A program made the translations under genes and the position numbers. Positions 56,860 to 64,000 of a DNA stretch of 64,000 nucleotides are shown one piece after another (position 1 is the first letter of the stretch; each line of letters begins with the position of its first letter). The stretch comes from Palsa-504 sp963795795 (lineage in GTDB: Bacteria; Actinomycetota; Actinomycetes; Streptosporangiales; Streptosporangiaceae), in NCBI GenBank assembly GCA_963795795.1, contig CAWCJS010000012.1, forward strand, positions 5,549 through 69,548. Direction: 5' to 3'. A model generated the notes under the pieces. The model was not told the origin of the DNA. It did not search any database and saw nothing but the letters and a program-made list of their open reading frames with translations.

Positions 56860-57468
56860 CCGCACGTCCATGACGTCGGCCAGAACGAACGGATCTCGGC
56901 ATACGCCCCCGCGGGTGCCGCCCATGAGACCACGGTGGGGACCGGCCGGGCCGGACGACGCGTGCCACGGCGCCGCTGGTAGCGCCGACAAGGGGAAGAC
57001 CCACGCCACCCGGGTGGCAATGAGCGTCCAGGTGACCGCGAGCGCCGCCACGAGCCAGTGCCCAAGGTGCCCGGTCGCGCGGACAAGCTGGGGGAATTCC
57101 AGCCCGATGAGGCCGAAGATCACACTCTCCAGCGCGAAGACGACGGTCTGGTACACCAAGCGCAGATGCAGTCGGGTCTGCGCGGTGGTGATCCGGGACC
57201 GCCGCGCGCGGATCACCAGGTCGGCCACGATCACTGAGGTTACGCCCGAGACATGGAACGTCTCGCCGAGCAGATACGCCGCATACGGCGTGACCAGAGC
57301 CGCGACCGTCTCGAGCACCGGGTCAGTGATCCGGCGGCGCACCACGATGACACCGGCCCGACCACGGTGCCAACCAGCACCCCCGCCCGCGAGCACGGCG
57401 AACTCGCCCACCCCGTGTCGCAGGATGCCGCCCCGCCGCCTCCAGACCCCGATGAAAGACAGGCTCAT
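56860..57468 (-). pseudogene. Na+/H+ antiporter (CPA1/NhaP type) fragment
   Basis: The frame carries the middle of a CPA1 antiporter: VIVVRRRITDPVLETVAALVTPYAAYLLGETFHVSGVTSVIVADLVI, RLHLRLVYQTVVFALESVIFGLIGLEFPQLV and ALAVTWTLIATRVAWVFPLSAL, that is about five of the usual 12 membrane segments. The first half of the protein is missing, and after AWVFPLSAL the sense moves to another frame (VPTVVSWA) and then decays. The GVGEFAVLAGGG piece at the left is also family-like. It cannot make a transporter. Confidence 0.75.
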
Positions 57469-57532
57469 GCGACCCGTGAGTAGGCCTGGGTGTCCGGAGG
57501 CATAGCTGCGGCCCCGGGGCTAAAATGCGACG

Positions 57533-58207
57533 GTGACAGCGACGGAGTGGGCGACGGTCGCGTCGCTGGCGACCGCCCTGGGCACCCTGGTCCTCGCGGT
57601 AGCCACCTTCGCGTCCGTCCGCTCGGCGAACTTCTCGGCACGCGCCGCGGACCAAGCTGCTCGTATCGCCGAACAGTCGGCCCGCATCGCCGAGCGTTCA
57701 CTGATGGCGGCAGAGCGCCCGCTGCTGATGAGCTCGCGGTTGCAGGACCCGGAGCAGAAGATCCAGTTCGTGGAAGGCAGGTTCTTGAAAGTCGCCGGCG
57801 GCTCCGCAACTCTGGAGGTCGCTGACGGCGTGGTGTATATGGTGATCTCGGTCCGGAACGTCGGCACCGGGCTCGCCGTCATGCACGGCTGGCACGTCGA
57901 GGTGACCGGGCAGCCACAGCAGACCCCTCCGCCACTCGAGGATTTCACCGCCCAGACCCGCGACATTTACGTGGCATCCGGCGACATCGGATTCTGGCAG
58001 GGAGCGTTGCGCGATCCGGCCACAGCCCAGTTCAAGGCCGTCGCCGCCGCAGTCGAGGCTGGCGACCCGATGATGCTCACCATCCTTTACGGCGACTGGG
58101 AAGGCGGCCAGCGAGCGATCAGCCTGTTCGCGCTGCGGCACGTGAACGACAGGTGGCTGACGTCAACGGGCAGGCACTTCAACGTCGACCGCCCCGACCC
58201 GCGCTAG
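57533..58207 (+). CDS. membrane-anchored protein of unknown function
   Basis: A 224-residue protein from GTG 57533. One N-terminal membrane helix (WATVASLATALGTLVLAVATFASV) is followed by a coiled segment (ARAADQAARIAEQSARIAERSLMAAERPLL) and a soluble domain with VVYMVISVRNVGTGLAVMHGWHVEVTG, DIYVASGDIGFWQGAL and DPMMLTILYGDWEGGQRAISLFAL. The layout, a membrane helix, heptad segment, then a beta-sandwich-like domain with VRNVGxGxA, is frequent in actinomycete proteins of unknown role. No partner gene is evident. Confidence 0.75.
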   Translation: MTATEWATVASLATALGTLVLAVATFASVRSANFSARAADQAARIAEQSARIAERSLMAAERPLLMSSRLQDPEQKIQFVEGRFLKVAGGSATLEVADGVVYMVISVRNVGTGLAVMHGWHVEVTGQPQQTPPPLEDFTAQTRDIYVASGDIGFWQGALRDPATAQFKAVAAAVEAGDPMMLTILYGDWEGGQRAISLFALRHVNDRWLTSTGRHFNVDRPDPR

Positions 58208-58388
58208 CGCGCGCCGTCATCAGGCGACGGGGCGTACGGCGATATCCAAGGTCCCGGTCCGCCCCGCGAACTTTTGCCCGAACGGACTATGGTGCGAGCC
58301 CGCGGTAAACCGCGGGCCTGGACGCTTGGCCACCCGCGGCGCGGCGGGAACGGATGACGGCAACGTGGGCATCTGGGACAATCGCGGG

Positions 58389-58985
58389 GTGAGCCCGAAG
58401 AGTCGCGGGCGTCCGCCCGGCCGTGGCCGGAGTCGGCGTCCGGCATCAGGCCGCTCGAGCGGAAGGGGCCGGCCAGCCGGAACCATGTCCGGGTGGGTGC
58501 CCGACGAGGACACCGACTGCTGGTTCGACGATCCGCTCCCGGGCGACCGGCGGTCCTGGGCGGTGCCACCGGGACACGGCACCTATCAGGGCCTCGACCT
58601 GGAACGGCTGGATCCGGACGACGAGGACGAGCGCACGTTCCTGCTCGAAGCGCAGCACCTGGAGATGGAGGAGGCGCTCGAGCAGCACGAGGAGATGACG
58701 GGTCCCGACGGCGAGCCGATGAACCCCACGCTGCACGTCACCCTCCACCAGATTGTCGCGAACCAGCTGCTGGCCGACGACCCGCCCGAGACGTGGCAGA
58801 CGGTCCAGCGGCTCGCCGGGCTCGGGTACGACTGGCACAACGTGATGCACCTGGTCATGGGCCCGGTCACCGAGGCTGTCTACGAGGCCCTGGCCGACAA
58901 GCGGCCCTTCGACCGTGCGGACTACGTGCGGCGGCTGGCCGAACTGCCGGGCGACTGGCCGCCACCGGAGGAACTCGGCCTATGA
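58389..58985 (+). CDS. DUF1841-like acidic protein
   Basis: A 198-residue protein. The first 35 residues are basic (SRGRPPGRGRSRRPASGRSSGRG), then an acidic part WVPDEDTDCWFDDPLPGD and a helical core: EAQHLEMEEALEQHEEMTGPDGEPMNPTLHVTLHQIVANQLLADDPPETWQTVQRLAGLGYDWHNVMHLVMGPVTEAVYEAL. The LHxxLHqivanQl...Pp.w..vqrL...GydrH..iH.i......v....l plan is that of DUF1841. Function unknown. GTG 58389 is the likely start; the frame is open to 58326. It is convergent to the whiB7-like gene, 85 bases apart. Confidence 0.75.
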   Translation: MSPKSRGRPPGRGRSRRPASGRSSGRGRPAGTMSGWVPDEDTDCWFDDPLPGDRRSWAVPPGHGTYQGLDLERLDPDDEDERTFLLEAQHLEMEEALEQHEEMTGPDGEPMNPTLHVTLHQIVANQLLADDPPETWQTVQRLAGLGYDWHNVMHLVMGPVTEAVYEALADKRPFDRADYVRRLAELPGDWPPPEELGL

Positions 58986-59070
58986 GCCCGGCCGCCCCGG
59001 AGCCCTTGAGCACCCCGAACGGCGGCAGCCAGGACCGCGCCACGCCTACCTCAGCCACGTTGGCGAGGAT

Positions 59071-59403
59071 CTATCCGGTCTGCGCGAGATCGGCGGCAGC
59101 GGCCCAGGCGTTGGCCCCGATCGTGACGACGTCCTTGCGAGGACGTCCGCGGGGGCGCTTACGCGGCACGATCGCGCCGTCCATCAGCAACTCACCGCCC
59201 CAGACGCCCCAGGGCTCCCTGCGCTCCAGCGCGCCGACCAGGCAGGCCACCCTGGCCCGGCATCCCCGGCACATCGCCTTCGCCTGCTCTACGTCCTGCG
59301 GAGACTCGGCGAAGAACAGCTCCGGATCCTCCGTGCACGGCAGGCTCAGCCCCGTGGTGTCCTGCCCGCCGACGGTGACGTCGCGCCACTGCATCGGTGC
59401 CAT
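59071..59403 (-). CDS. whiB7: WhiB7-type iron-sulfur regulator
   Basis: A 110-residue WhiB protein. The four Fe-S cysteines are in LPCTEDPELFF, AKAMCRGCRARVACL; EPWGVWGGELLMDGAIV is the G(V/I)WGG turn. KRPRGRPRK near the C-terminus is the AT-hook that distinguishes WhiB7 from other WhiB proteins. WhiB7 binds the housekeeping sigma factor and AT-rich promoter DNA and switches on intrinsic antibiotic-resistance genes. ATG 59403 has GAGG close ahead. After the hook there are 20 further residues (DVVTIGANAWAAAADLAQ), somewhat longer than usual. Only about 60 bases separate it from the small gene upstream, so the usual long attenuated leader is not obvious here. Confidence 0.92.
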   Translation of the reverse strand: MAPMQWRDVTVGGQDTTGLSLPCTEDPELFFAESPQDVEQAKAMCRGCRARVACLVGALERREPWGVWGGELLMDGAIVPRKRPRGRPRKDVVTIGANAWAAAADLAQTG

Positions 59404-59465
59404 CACCTCTTGTTCCCCGTTCTCCGGCGGCCGCGGCACCGTGGTCAACGGTGACGGGCCGGCCC

Positions 59466-59672
59466 TCATCCGGCGTCCGCTGCGGCCTGGCACGCGGTCG
59501 GCCGCTGTCTGCGCAGCGACCGGCGTACCGCGCGGACCGGGGTGGCGAGCGCCGAGCCGAGCTGACCGAGCTCGGCGGCCAACCCGCCGACCTGGGCATC
59601 GGCCACCCGGATCTCGGCCGCGGTCTTGCCGCGTTCGGCCTGGTAGATGCCGTAGTAGGAATTGACCATCAT
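59466..59672 (-). CDS. small protein of unknown function upstream of whiB7
   Basis: A 68-residue protein: MVNSYYGIYQAERGKTAAEIRVADAQVGGLAAELGQLGSALATPVRAVRRSLRRQ. The SYYxIYQAER.KsaAEiR.aDaq.G.lAA pattern is one I recall from small actinomycete proteins without function. GGGAGG lies immediately before ATG 59672 (and 8 bases before the second ATG 59669 codon pair), supporting the start. It is followed on the same strand by whiB7 62 bases downstream, so they may be co-transcribed. Confidence 0.65.
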   Translation of the reverse strand: MMVNSYYGIYQAERGKTAAEIRVADAQVGGLAAELGQLGSALATPVRAVRRSLRRQRPTACQAAADAG

Positions 59673-59834
59673 CGCCTCCCAGGCGATCCCTCGTAGACGG
59701 TTAGTGGTGGCGGTCCGCGTGCGCCTCGTTCACCCCGTGCCGACGCGGATCGCCCCGGAACGTCACCGCCGTGTACCGGCGCCGTCCCGCTTGTACGACG
59801 AACGCCCCGGGCTCAGCCGGACAAGCGATCGCCG

Positions 59835-60461
59835 TCACGTACCAGACTCGCCGTAAGCCCGTTGCTGCCGCATCAGGCAAATGCCATATCTTCGCCGCCC
59901 GCGCGGCCTTACCCAGCGCCACGCGGGCAATAACGCCTCAATCTCGCACCAGACGACCTTGCCCATGGGCTCCCCGGTGGGGTACCAGTCCCAGCGCGCA
60001 CTCAACGCCGCCACCAGGAACAGCCCGCGCCCTCCCTCTTCCTGAGGGTCGGGTGTGCCGTATTCGCCGAGGTCCTTAGGTGCAGGCGGCCGTGGATCGG
60101 CATCCCAGACTTCGATGAGGACGCGGGTCCTGTCGCCCGACAACCGCAGGCGGACAGCCGCCTGGTCGTGTCCCGCCGTAGCCTTCACGGCGTTGGTCAC
60201 CAGCTCGCTGACGAGCAATTCGCTGTCTTGGGCCAGCCCGTTCATTCCCCACTCCCGGAGCACATGCCTGGCATGCAGCCGGGCGCAGGGCACCGCGGTA
60301 GGCAGAGCCCCGAGTTCGAGGTAGCTGCACAGCGGCCACAGATAAGGCGCCGGCTCGTCGATATGGAGAGCAGGGCCGACGCCGGAGCTCGGCTCAAGAT
60401 CACTCGCTGCTTGCTGCGATCCGTGGACGGCGTCGGCCCTGCGGCTCGAGGGAGAGGTCAT
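59835..60461 (-). CDS. ATP-binding (GHKL) anti-sigma-like protein, paralogue 2
   Basis: A 208-residue protein with a HATPase domain: LPTAVPCARLHARHVLREWGM, SELLVSELVTNAVKATAGHDQ (N box with the Mg-binding Asn), RVLIEVWDADPRPPAPKDLGEYG (D box) and GGRGLFLVAALSARWDW (G box). It is a clear paralogue of the protein at 37883, which lacks this Asn. It is divergent from the XRE/DUF397 pair at 60704-61793, the standard neighbourhood of such proteins in actinomycetes, where the three form a regulatory set. The C-terminus after VVWCEIEALLP diverges from paralogue 1. Confidence 0.88.
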   Translation of the reverse strand: MTSPSSRRADAVHGSQQAASDLEPSSGVGPALHIDEPAPYLWPLCSYLELGALPTAVPCARLHARHVLREWGMNGLAQDSELLVSELVTNAVKATAGHDQAAVRLRLSGDRTRVLIEVWDADPRPPAPKDLGEYGTPDPQEEGGRGLFLVAALSARWDWYPTGEPMGKVVWCEIEALLPAWRWVRPRGRRRYGICLMRQQRAYGESGT

Positions 60462-60658
60462 CGCGAGCTACCCCCTCTGACTCGATCCATGCGCCGCGCT
60501 CAGGCGGCGGACCTGGCAGAAGACGCCGCGATGGGCGTCACTGACCTGCCTTGCTCGCACGTTCACGTCCGGCTCGCTACTTCTTTACGGCGTTTCGCCC
60601 ACCCAGCGCTGCCGACTTGGTGGCATCATCAGTGACAGAGTGCACCCACATTTTACGA

Positions 60659-60674
60659 TTTGCAATAGTGCAAA
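60659..60674. promoter_or_regulatory. operator candidate TTTGCA-N4-TGCAAA
   Basis: TTTGCA (60659-60664) and TGCAAA (60669-60674) form a perfect inverted repeat around ATAG, in the AT-rich gap between the divergent ATP-binding and XRE genes, 30 bases before the XRE start. It is a good candidate site for autoregulation by the XRE protein. Confidence 0.6.
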
Positions 60675-60703
60675 CAGACTAATGCGGGATGGAGTTTGGC
60701 GGT

Positions 60704-61528
60704 ATGGCCCGACGCAGCAACCCAGATCAGAACCCGACCCTGCGCGCCCGCCGCCTGGCCGCGGAACTTCAGCGGCGCCGTGAGGCCACCGGCATGAGCC
60801 GCGAGGAGGTCGCCCGGCAGCTGGAGTGGTCAACCTCCACGCTCTTCCGCATCGAGACCGGCCGGAACCGGCCGCAGCCCGGCAACGTCCGGATGCTGCT
60901 CGAGCTCTACGGCGTGACCGGCCCGGAACGCGACGGCCTGATCCAGCTGACCCGGGAGGCCCGCCAGCCCGGCTGGTGGCACTCCTTCCGCGACGTCCTG
61001 CCCAACCCGTACGAGGTCTACATCGGCCTGGAAGCCGGAGCCACCTCCATCCGCAACTTCGAGCCCATCGTCGTACCGGGCCTGCTCCAGACCGCGGACT
61101 ACGCGCGCGAAATCTTCCGGAACGGGCCGATCGAGCTGGATCCCGACGAGGTCGAACGTCTGCTTGAGGTCCGCCTGGCCCGGCAGAAGATCCTGGCCCG
61201 CGACGACCGGCCGCGGCTATGGGCCGTCATCGACGAGGCGGTCATCCAGCGCGTCGTCGGAGGCACCGAAGTGATGCGCGGGCAACTCCGGCACCTGGCC
61301 GACGCTGCTCAGCAAGGCAAGACCACCATCCAGGTCGTGCCCTACCGTGCAGGCGCACACGCCGGGACCACCGGTCCGTTCGTCATCCTGGACTTCCCTG
61401 AGGCCACCGATCCGACGGTGGTGTACGTCGAGACGCTGGCCGGGGACATCTACCTCGAAGAGCGTTCGGACGTGAGCCGCTATACCCTTGCATTTGACCG
61501 GCTGCGTGGCCGCTGCGCTGCACCCTGA
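60704..61528 (+). CDS. XRE-type regulator with DUF5753
   Basis: A 274-residue regulator of the actinomycete WhiJ-like class. LRARRLAAELQRRREATGMSREEVARQLEWSTSTLFRIETGRNRPQPGNVRMLLELYGV is the HTH. The DUF5753 domain follows: EPIVVPGLLQTADYAREIFR, RLARQKILAR, LWAVIDEAVIQRVVGG, MRGQLRHLADAAQQGKTTIQVVPYRAGAHAG, GPFVILDFPE, VVYVETLAGDIYLEE. ATG 60704 has GGAG nine bases ahead and is preferred over ATG 60689. The frame ends at TGA 61526-61528 after FDRLRGRCAAP; a one-base shift near 61510 would continue with AALHPDDSVQLIEQMASSLT to TAG 61573-61575, the normal family ending, so the C-terminus is probably truncated. The DUF397 gene follows. Confidence 0.9.
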   Translation: MARRSNPDQNPTLRARRLAAELQRRREATGMSREEVARQLEWSTSTLFRIETGRNRPQPGNVRMLLELYGVTGPERDGLIQLTREARQPGWWHSFRDVLPNPYEVYIGLEAGATSIRNFEPIVVPGLLQTADYAREIFRNGPIELDPDEVERLLEVRLARQKILARDDRPRLWAVIDEAVIQRVVGGTEVMRGQLRHLADAAQQGKTTIQVVPYRAGAHAGTTGPFVILDFPEATDPTVVYVETLAGDIYLEERSDVSRYTLAFDRLRGRCAAP

Positions 61529-61601
61529 CGACTCCGTGCAGTTGATCGAGCAGATGGCCAGCAGCTTGACGTAGCGCCAGCATGCAGAGGAGGTGCGCGG
61601 G

Positions 61602-61793
61602 ATGACCGGGATCGACCTGTCCCGCGCCGAGTGGCGTAAGAGCAGCTACAGCAGCCAGAGCGGCAACTGCGTGGAAGTGGCTCGCAACCTGCCAGGGCTC
61701 GTGGCGGTCCGCGACTCGAAGGAACCCGACGGGGCGCGGCTGGTGGTCTCGGCGGAGGCCTGGCGGGTGTTCATCAGGGGCTTCCACGCATAG
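61602..61793 (+). CDS. DUF397 domain protein
   Basis: A 63-residue protein: LSRAEWRKSSYSSQSGNCVEVARNLPGLVAVRDSKEPDGARLVVSAEAWRVFIRGF is the complete DUF397 domain (W.KSSyS...GnCVEVA...g.vaVRDSK.p.gp.L.v....W..F). These small proteins are partners of the DUF5753 XRE regulators and modulate differentiation and secondary metabolism. GAGGAGG precedes ATG 61602. It is in one operon with the XRE gene and near the ATP-binding protein. Confidence 0.95.
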   Translation: MTGIDLSRAEWRKSSYSSQSGNCVEVARNLPGLVAVRDSKEPDGARLVVSAEAWRVFIRGFHA

Positions 61794-62091
61794 CAACTCC
61801 ATCCACCGCCTCGAGCGCCCACAGGAGATCGAGGAAGCTTCGGCGTTACCGCTCTCGTCCACTGCACTGTCATGTGGTTGATCCCGACCCTAAGCTCAAG
61901 CGCTGCATCGACGTTCCCTCTGGTGCCTTTGAAGACCTGCACGCTCATCGACGCCGTTTTTACGGAGCGGAGCGACGAATGGAATCAGGGCCGCCTCTAC
62001 TTCGGTATCGTTTCGGCCTTCCGCATCTCGTCCGTCTCGCGCCGTCTCCCGCCGTGCGCGTCGATTCGACGTGGCCAGTGGGCCAAGGCGG
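61794..62091. other. gene-free stretch
   Basis: About 300 bases between convergent genes with no supportable gene and no strong hairpin. Confidence 0.4.
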
Positions 62092-63042
62092 TCACGACGT
62101 GGATTCCACGACGCTGCGGTACAGCCGAGTGAAACGGTGCTGCTCGCAGGCAAGTCCGGCATCCCGGAACTCGCGCAGCATGCGATTGGCTGGTGTGGCT
62201 GGCGCCTGGGCCAGGCGACTCGCGATGATGTCGAGAATTTCGCGGTCGGACTGCTTCTTGCGGTCGTAGCGCCGGATGGGTGGCTGCGCTGCAAGCAGTC
62301 GTGCCAGGTGTCCCGTTGCCTCCTCCTTACTGCGGATCCCCGTCGAGAGCAGGTGGGCGCCGATGCGGGCGTTGAGCGCCCGGCGGGTTCCGCCAAAATG
62401 CGCCTGCAACCGAGCATCTGCCGGGACAGCGAAGGCGGCCAGGTCACCTCGCAAACGGGCGCCCGCCGACACGATGAAAAGCCGATCCAGGTCAGCGATG
62501 TACTCGCAGGCAGCCGCGATATCGGCTCCGCAAGCGCGCAGGTAGGACTTGGAAAGCACGAACATGAACACCGCGGCCGGGTCCGCGGCCACGAGTGCGC
62601 GGATGCTACGCGGATGGTGGGGTACAGGGCCATGCCAATCGCTGAGGAGCGACCACCAGGAATCTGCGGCGCCGGGAACCGAGTCAGCCTGGCCGGGGGT
62701 CAAAGTCGCGTGATACGGCATGATCGGCGCTTCAGCCGGAATCAGGCCGTAGCCGACTGAGCATGCCCACAGGCGTATGTCCTCTTCTGGCTTGTGTAGT
62801 GCCGGATACCTGCGTGCGACCGACCAGTGCTCTCCCGCGTACAGCTCGAGAGCTGCAACCTGCGGGGTGTCGCCTGTCTGGGACAGCCGTGTGATCCACT
62901 TGCGGGCACGATCGGCAGCGCTGCGCCCAGGTACCTGACCGAGTTGAAGACGCGCAGGAATCGGATGGCTCTTCTGGTTAGAGCACGTGATGATCACGTG
63001 GACGGTCGCCGACTGCCTGTGATGGCCATCGCCCTCAGTCAC
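62092..63042 (-). CDS. DUF6884/YaaA-like protein of unknown function
   Basis: A 316-residue protein. VHVIITCSNQKSHPIPARL at the start, LELYAGEHWSVARRYPAL, IRLWACSVGYGLIPAEAPIMPYHATLTPGQADSV and FMFVLSKSYLRACGADI resemble proteins of the DUF6884/YaaA type, where an N-terminal CSxxK strand and a later saxYGLi.p.e.i.pY.ati segment form the core. The C-terminal 90 residues look like a separate domain (STGIRSKEEATGHLARLLAAQP, RKKQSDREILDIIASRLA, ANRMLREFRDAGLACEQHRFTRLYR) resembling a winged helix. Relatives with this kind of fusion sit in defence islands or next to 7-deazaguanine DNA-modification genes in some bacteria; none of those is near here. GTG 63042 has GGAGG six bases ahead. Confidence 0.6.
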   Translation of the reverse strand: MTEGDGHHRQSATVHVIITCSNQKSHPIPARLQLGQVPGRSAADRARKWITRLSQTGDTPQVAALELYAGEHWSVARRYPALHKPEEDIRLWACSVGYGLIPAEAPIMPYHATLTPGQADSVPGAADSWWSLLSDWHGPVPHHPRSIRALVAADPAAVFMFVLSKSYLRACGADIAAACEYIADLDRLFIVSAGARLRGDLAAFAVPADARLQAHFGGTRRALNARIGAHLLSTGIRSKEEATGHLARLLAAQPPIRRYDRKKQSDREILDIIASRLAQAPATPANRMLREFRDAGLACEQHRFTRLYRSVVESTS

Positions 63043-63164
63043 TGGGTCCTCCCGGTGGCAGCCGCGGCCGGACTGCAGTCAGACTGTGACCCGAGTTGGC
63101 TCAGTTTAGTGCGCATGGCGGCTGACTTGATGAATTTACTGCGTCAGGACGCCGTAGATGCTAG

Positions 63165-63765
63165 GGGTGGAGCCGCCACATCGCGGTGAGCGGGGGCGCG
63201 CCCTCGGGCATCTCCGGGCCCCCGTGGGCTGAAATCCGAAGTGCGGGTAGAGCGGCACGCTGCTAGTCTTGGTGGCTTCCAGGTAGGCCGACTGCCCGTC
63301 CCGGTCGCATTGGTCGAGCCGGGACCAAAGGGGCGCGCGCAGCGAGCGCGCGTCCCCCGCCGTGCAGGGTCACACCGATCGCGGACAGGTACCAGTGCGG
63401 CTCGGGCGGGTGAGCACGTACCATCGCCTGCGCTAGCGCGGAGGCTGCGCCGAGTCGGCGGCCGAACGCACGTGCGAAGCCGGAGAGCCCGCAATTGCCC
63501 GGCGATGCCCTGCTCCCAGCGGCCGCGAGCCAGATCAGGCCGCGGCGATCTCGCTCCCCATGCGGGCGACGTTGACGCCGCCCTGCGCTAGCGCCTCGCC
63601 GCGGGTCAGGGTGGCGAAAAACGGGCGCCCGTTTCAGCCTGGTCGCCGGATCGGGCAGCACCCAGATGAATGACGGGTCGTCGTAGAACGCCCGCGCCAT
63701 GACCGCCGCGAGCGGGTTCACGTCTGCGGCGGTGGCCGACAGCACGGTCAGTTCCGCCGGTGCCT
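63165..63765 (-). pseudogene. GNAT acetyltransferase pseudogene
   Basis: Pieces in at least two frames spell one GNAT: LTVLSATAADVNPLAAVMARAFYDDPSFIWVLPDPATRLKRAPVF, then in the next frame FFATLTRGEALAQGGVNVARM, back to GFARAFGRRLGAASALAQAMVRAHPPEPHWYLSAIGV, and further on YLEATKTSSVPLYPHFGF. The order and content match actinomycete GNATs of about 200 residues, but the frame changes at about 63632, 63550 and 63400, and the acetyl-CoA loop (normally G.G.G..L) is scrambled near GVTLHGGGRALAA. It is non-functional as sequenced. Confidence 0.75.
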
Positions 63766-64000
63766 GGCACGCTGCGATTGTATTCCCCGCAGCGTCCGGA
63801 CTGACGGACCTGCTTGAGGAAAGATTGAGCCCGGTTCTGTAACGGTTCCGGCGGCGGATCGCTTCGAGCGGACCACCAGGAGCGAGCACGCGGCCTTCTA
63901 CGACCCGAATTAGTGCGCAAATTCAGTTCGACCGACGTGAGAATTCGCAGGTCACATGCCAGGGTGACTCACGTGGCACCGAATCATGAGCCAACTCAGG
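63766..64000. other. window end, no gene recognised
   Basis: Apart from a possible extension of the GNAT pseudogene frame to 63889, the last 235 bases show no supportable gene. Confidence 0.4.

Noticed and set aside
1..64000. CRISPR arrays, tRNA or rRNA genes, prophage, integrase
   Set aside because: Looked for regularly spaced repeats, cloverleaf-like sequences and integrase motifs on both strands; none was seen by eye. A dedicated search was not possible.

Overview
The window is high-GC DNA with the gene content of a filamentous or soil actinomycete. It carries F420/flavin-type LLM monooxygenase-like genes, a WhiB7-type regulator, a helix-turn-helix (DUF5753) plus DUF397 pair, GHKL anti-sigma-like ATP-binding proteins, a second divergent EF-Tu, several toxin-antitoxin modules, and GTG starts with GGAGG-type ribosome sites. 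Order-level placement (Streptosporangiales-like or a relative) is only a guess. Density is low for an actinomycete: many 300-700 bp stretches have no supportable gene, and gene remnants and apparent frameshifts are frequent, so this looks like an accessory or decaying region of the chromosome.

Layout. 1-9.9 kb: TetR tail, split-barrel flavoprotein, GNAT, CdiI-like immunity protein, first copy of a duplicated LLM oxidoreductase, an AT-richer insert with a frameshifted unknown gene, RraA-like protein, frameshifted kelch/galactose-oxidase-like protein, ABM monooxygenase. 10-12.5 kb: a cluster of DnaA-box-like sequences, a possible leader peptide with a strong hairpin, a small Cys-rich protein, a peptidoglycan-binding plus GH26-like hydrolase, and a GNAT reduced to its two ends. 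12.5-17.6 kb: an acyl-CoA catabolic block (two acyl-CoA dehydrogenases, CoA-transferase, alpha/beta hydrolase, enoyl-CoA hydratase). 17.9-28.6 kb: arylsulfotransferase-like protein, DJ-1/PfpI, a two-gene unknown operon, second LLM copy, DUF3500, transglutaminase-like protein, a different LLM enzyme, aquaporin, a secreted protein. 28.6-31 kb: cold-shock gene and EF-Tu. 31-38.5 kb: two-component system, membrane and secreted proteins, Ada/AlkA-type DNA repair, ABM and VOC proteins, small membrane proteins, ATP-binding regulator. 38.9-46.5 kb: a glycan block (GT4, unknown hydrolase-like, GH130, GT4) interrupted by a 2.9-kb insert flanked by 88-bp direct repeats of the GH130 gene end. 46.7-48.8 kb: duplicated cold-shock locus followed by VapBC and HicAB. 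49-54.3 kb: ArsR plus SRPBCC pair, SWIM-associated protein, Uma2 nuclease, truncated pRiA4b-like gene, a twice-frameshifted unknown gene. 54.3-57.5 kb: VapBC whose toxin gene is cut off by a TnpB-type element, and an antiporter remnant. 57.5-64 kb: unknown membrane protein, DUF1841-like, WhiB7, ATP-binding protein, XRE/DUF397, a YaaA/DUF6884-like protein and a GNAT pseudogene.

How it fits together. The coherent working units are the acyl-CoA block, the GT4/GH130 glycan block, the histidine kinase/response regulator pair, and the two regulatory sets (XRE-DUF397 with ATP-binding protein, and WhiB7). The rest is dominated by duplication and loss: a 1.05-kb LLM locus repeated 18 kb apart, a 0.62-kb cold-shock locus repeated 18 kb apart, fragments of GNAT, PEP-mutase, VOC, PIN toxin and antiporter genes, and about nine single-base frame breaks. 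Whether those breaks are biological or sequencing indels is the most important open question for reading this annotation. No CRISPR array, tRNA, rRNA, prophage or integrase was recognised.
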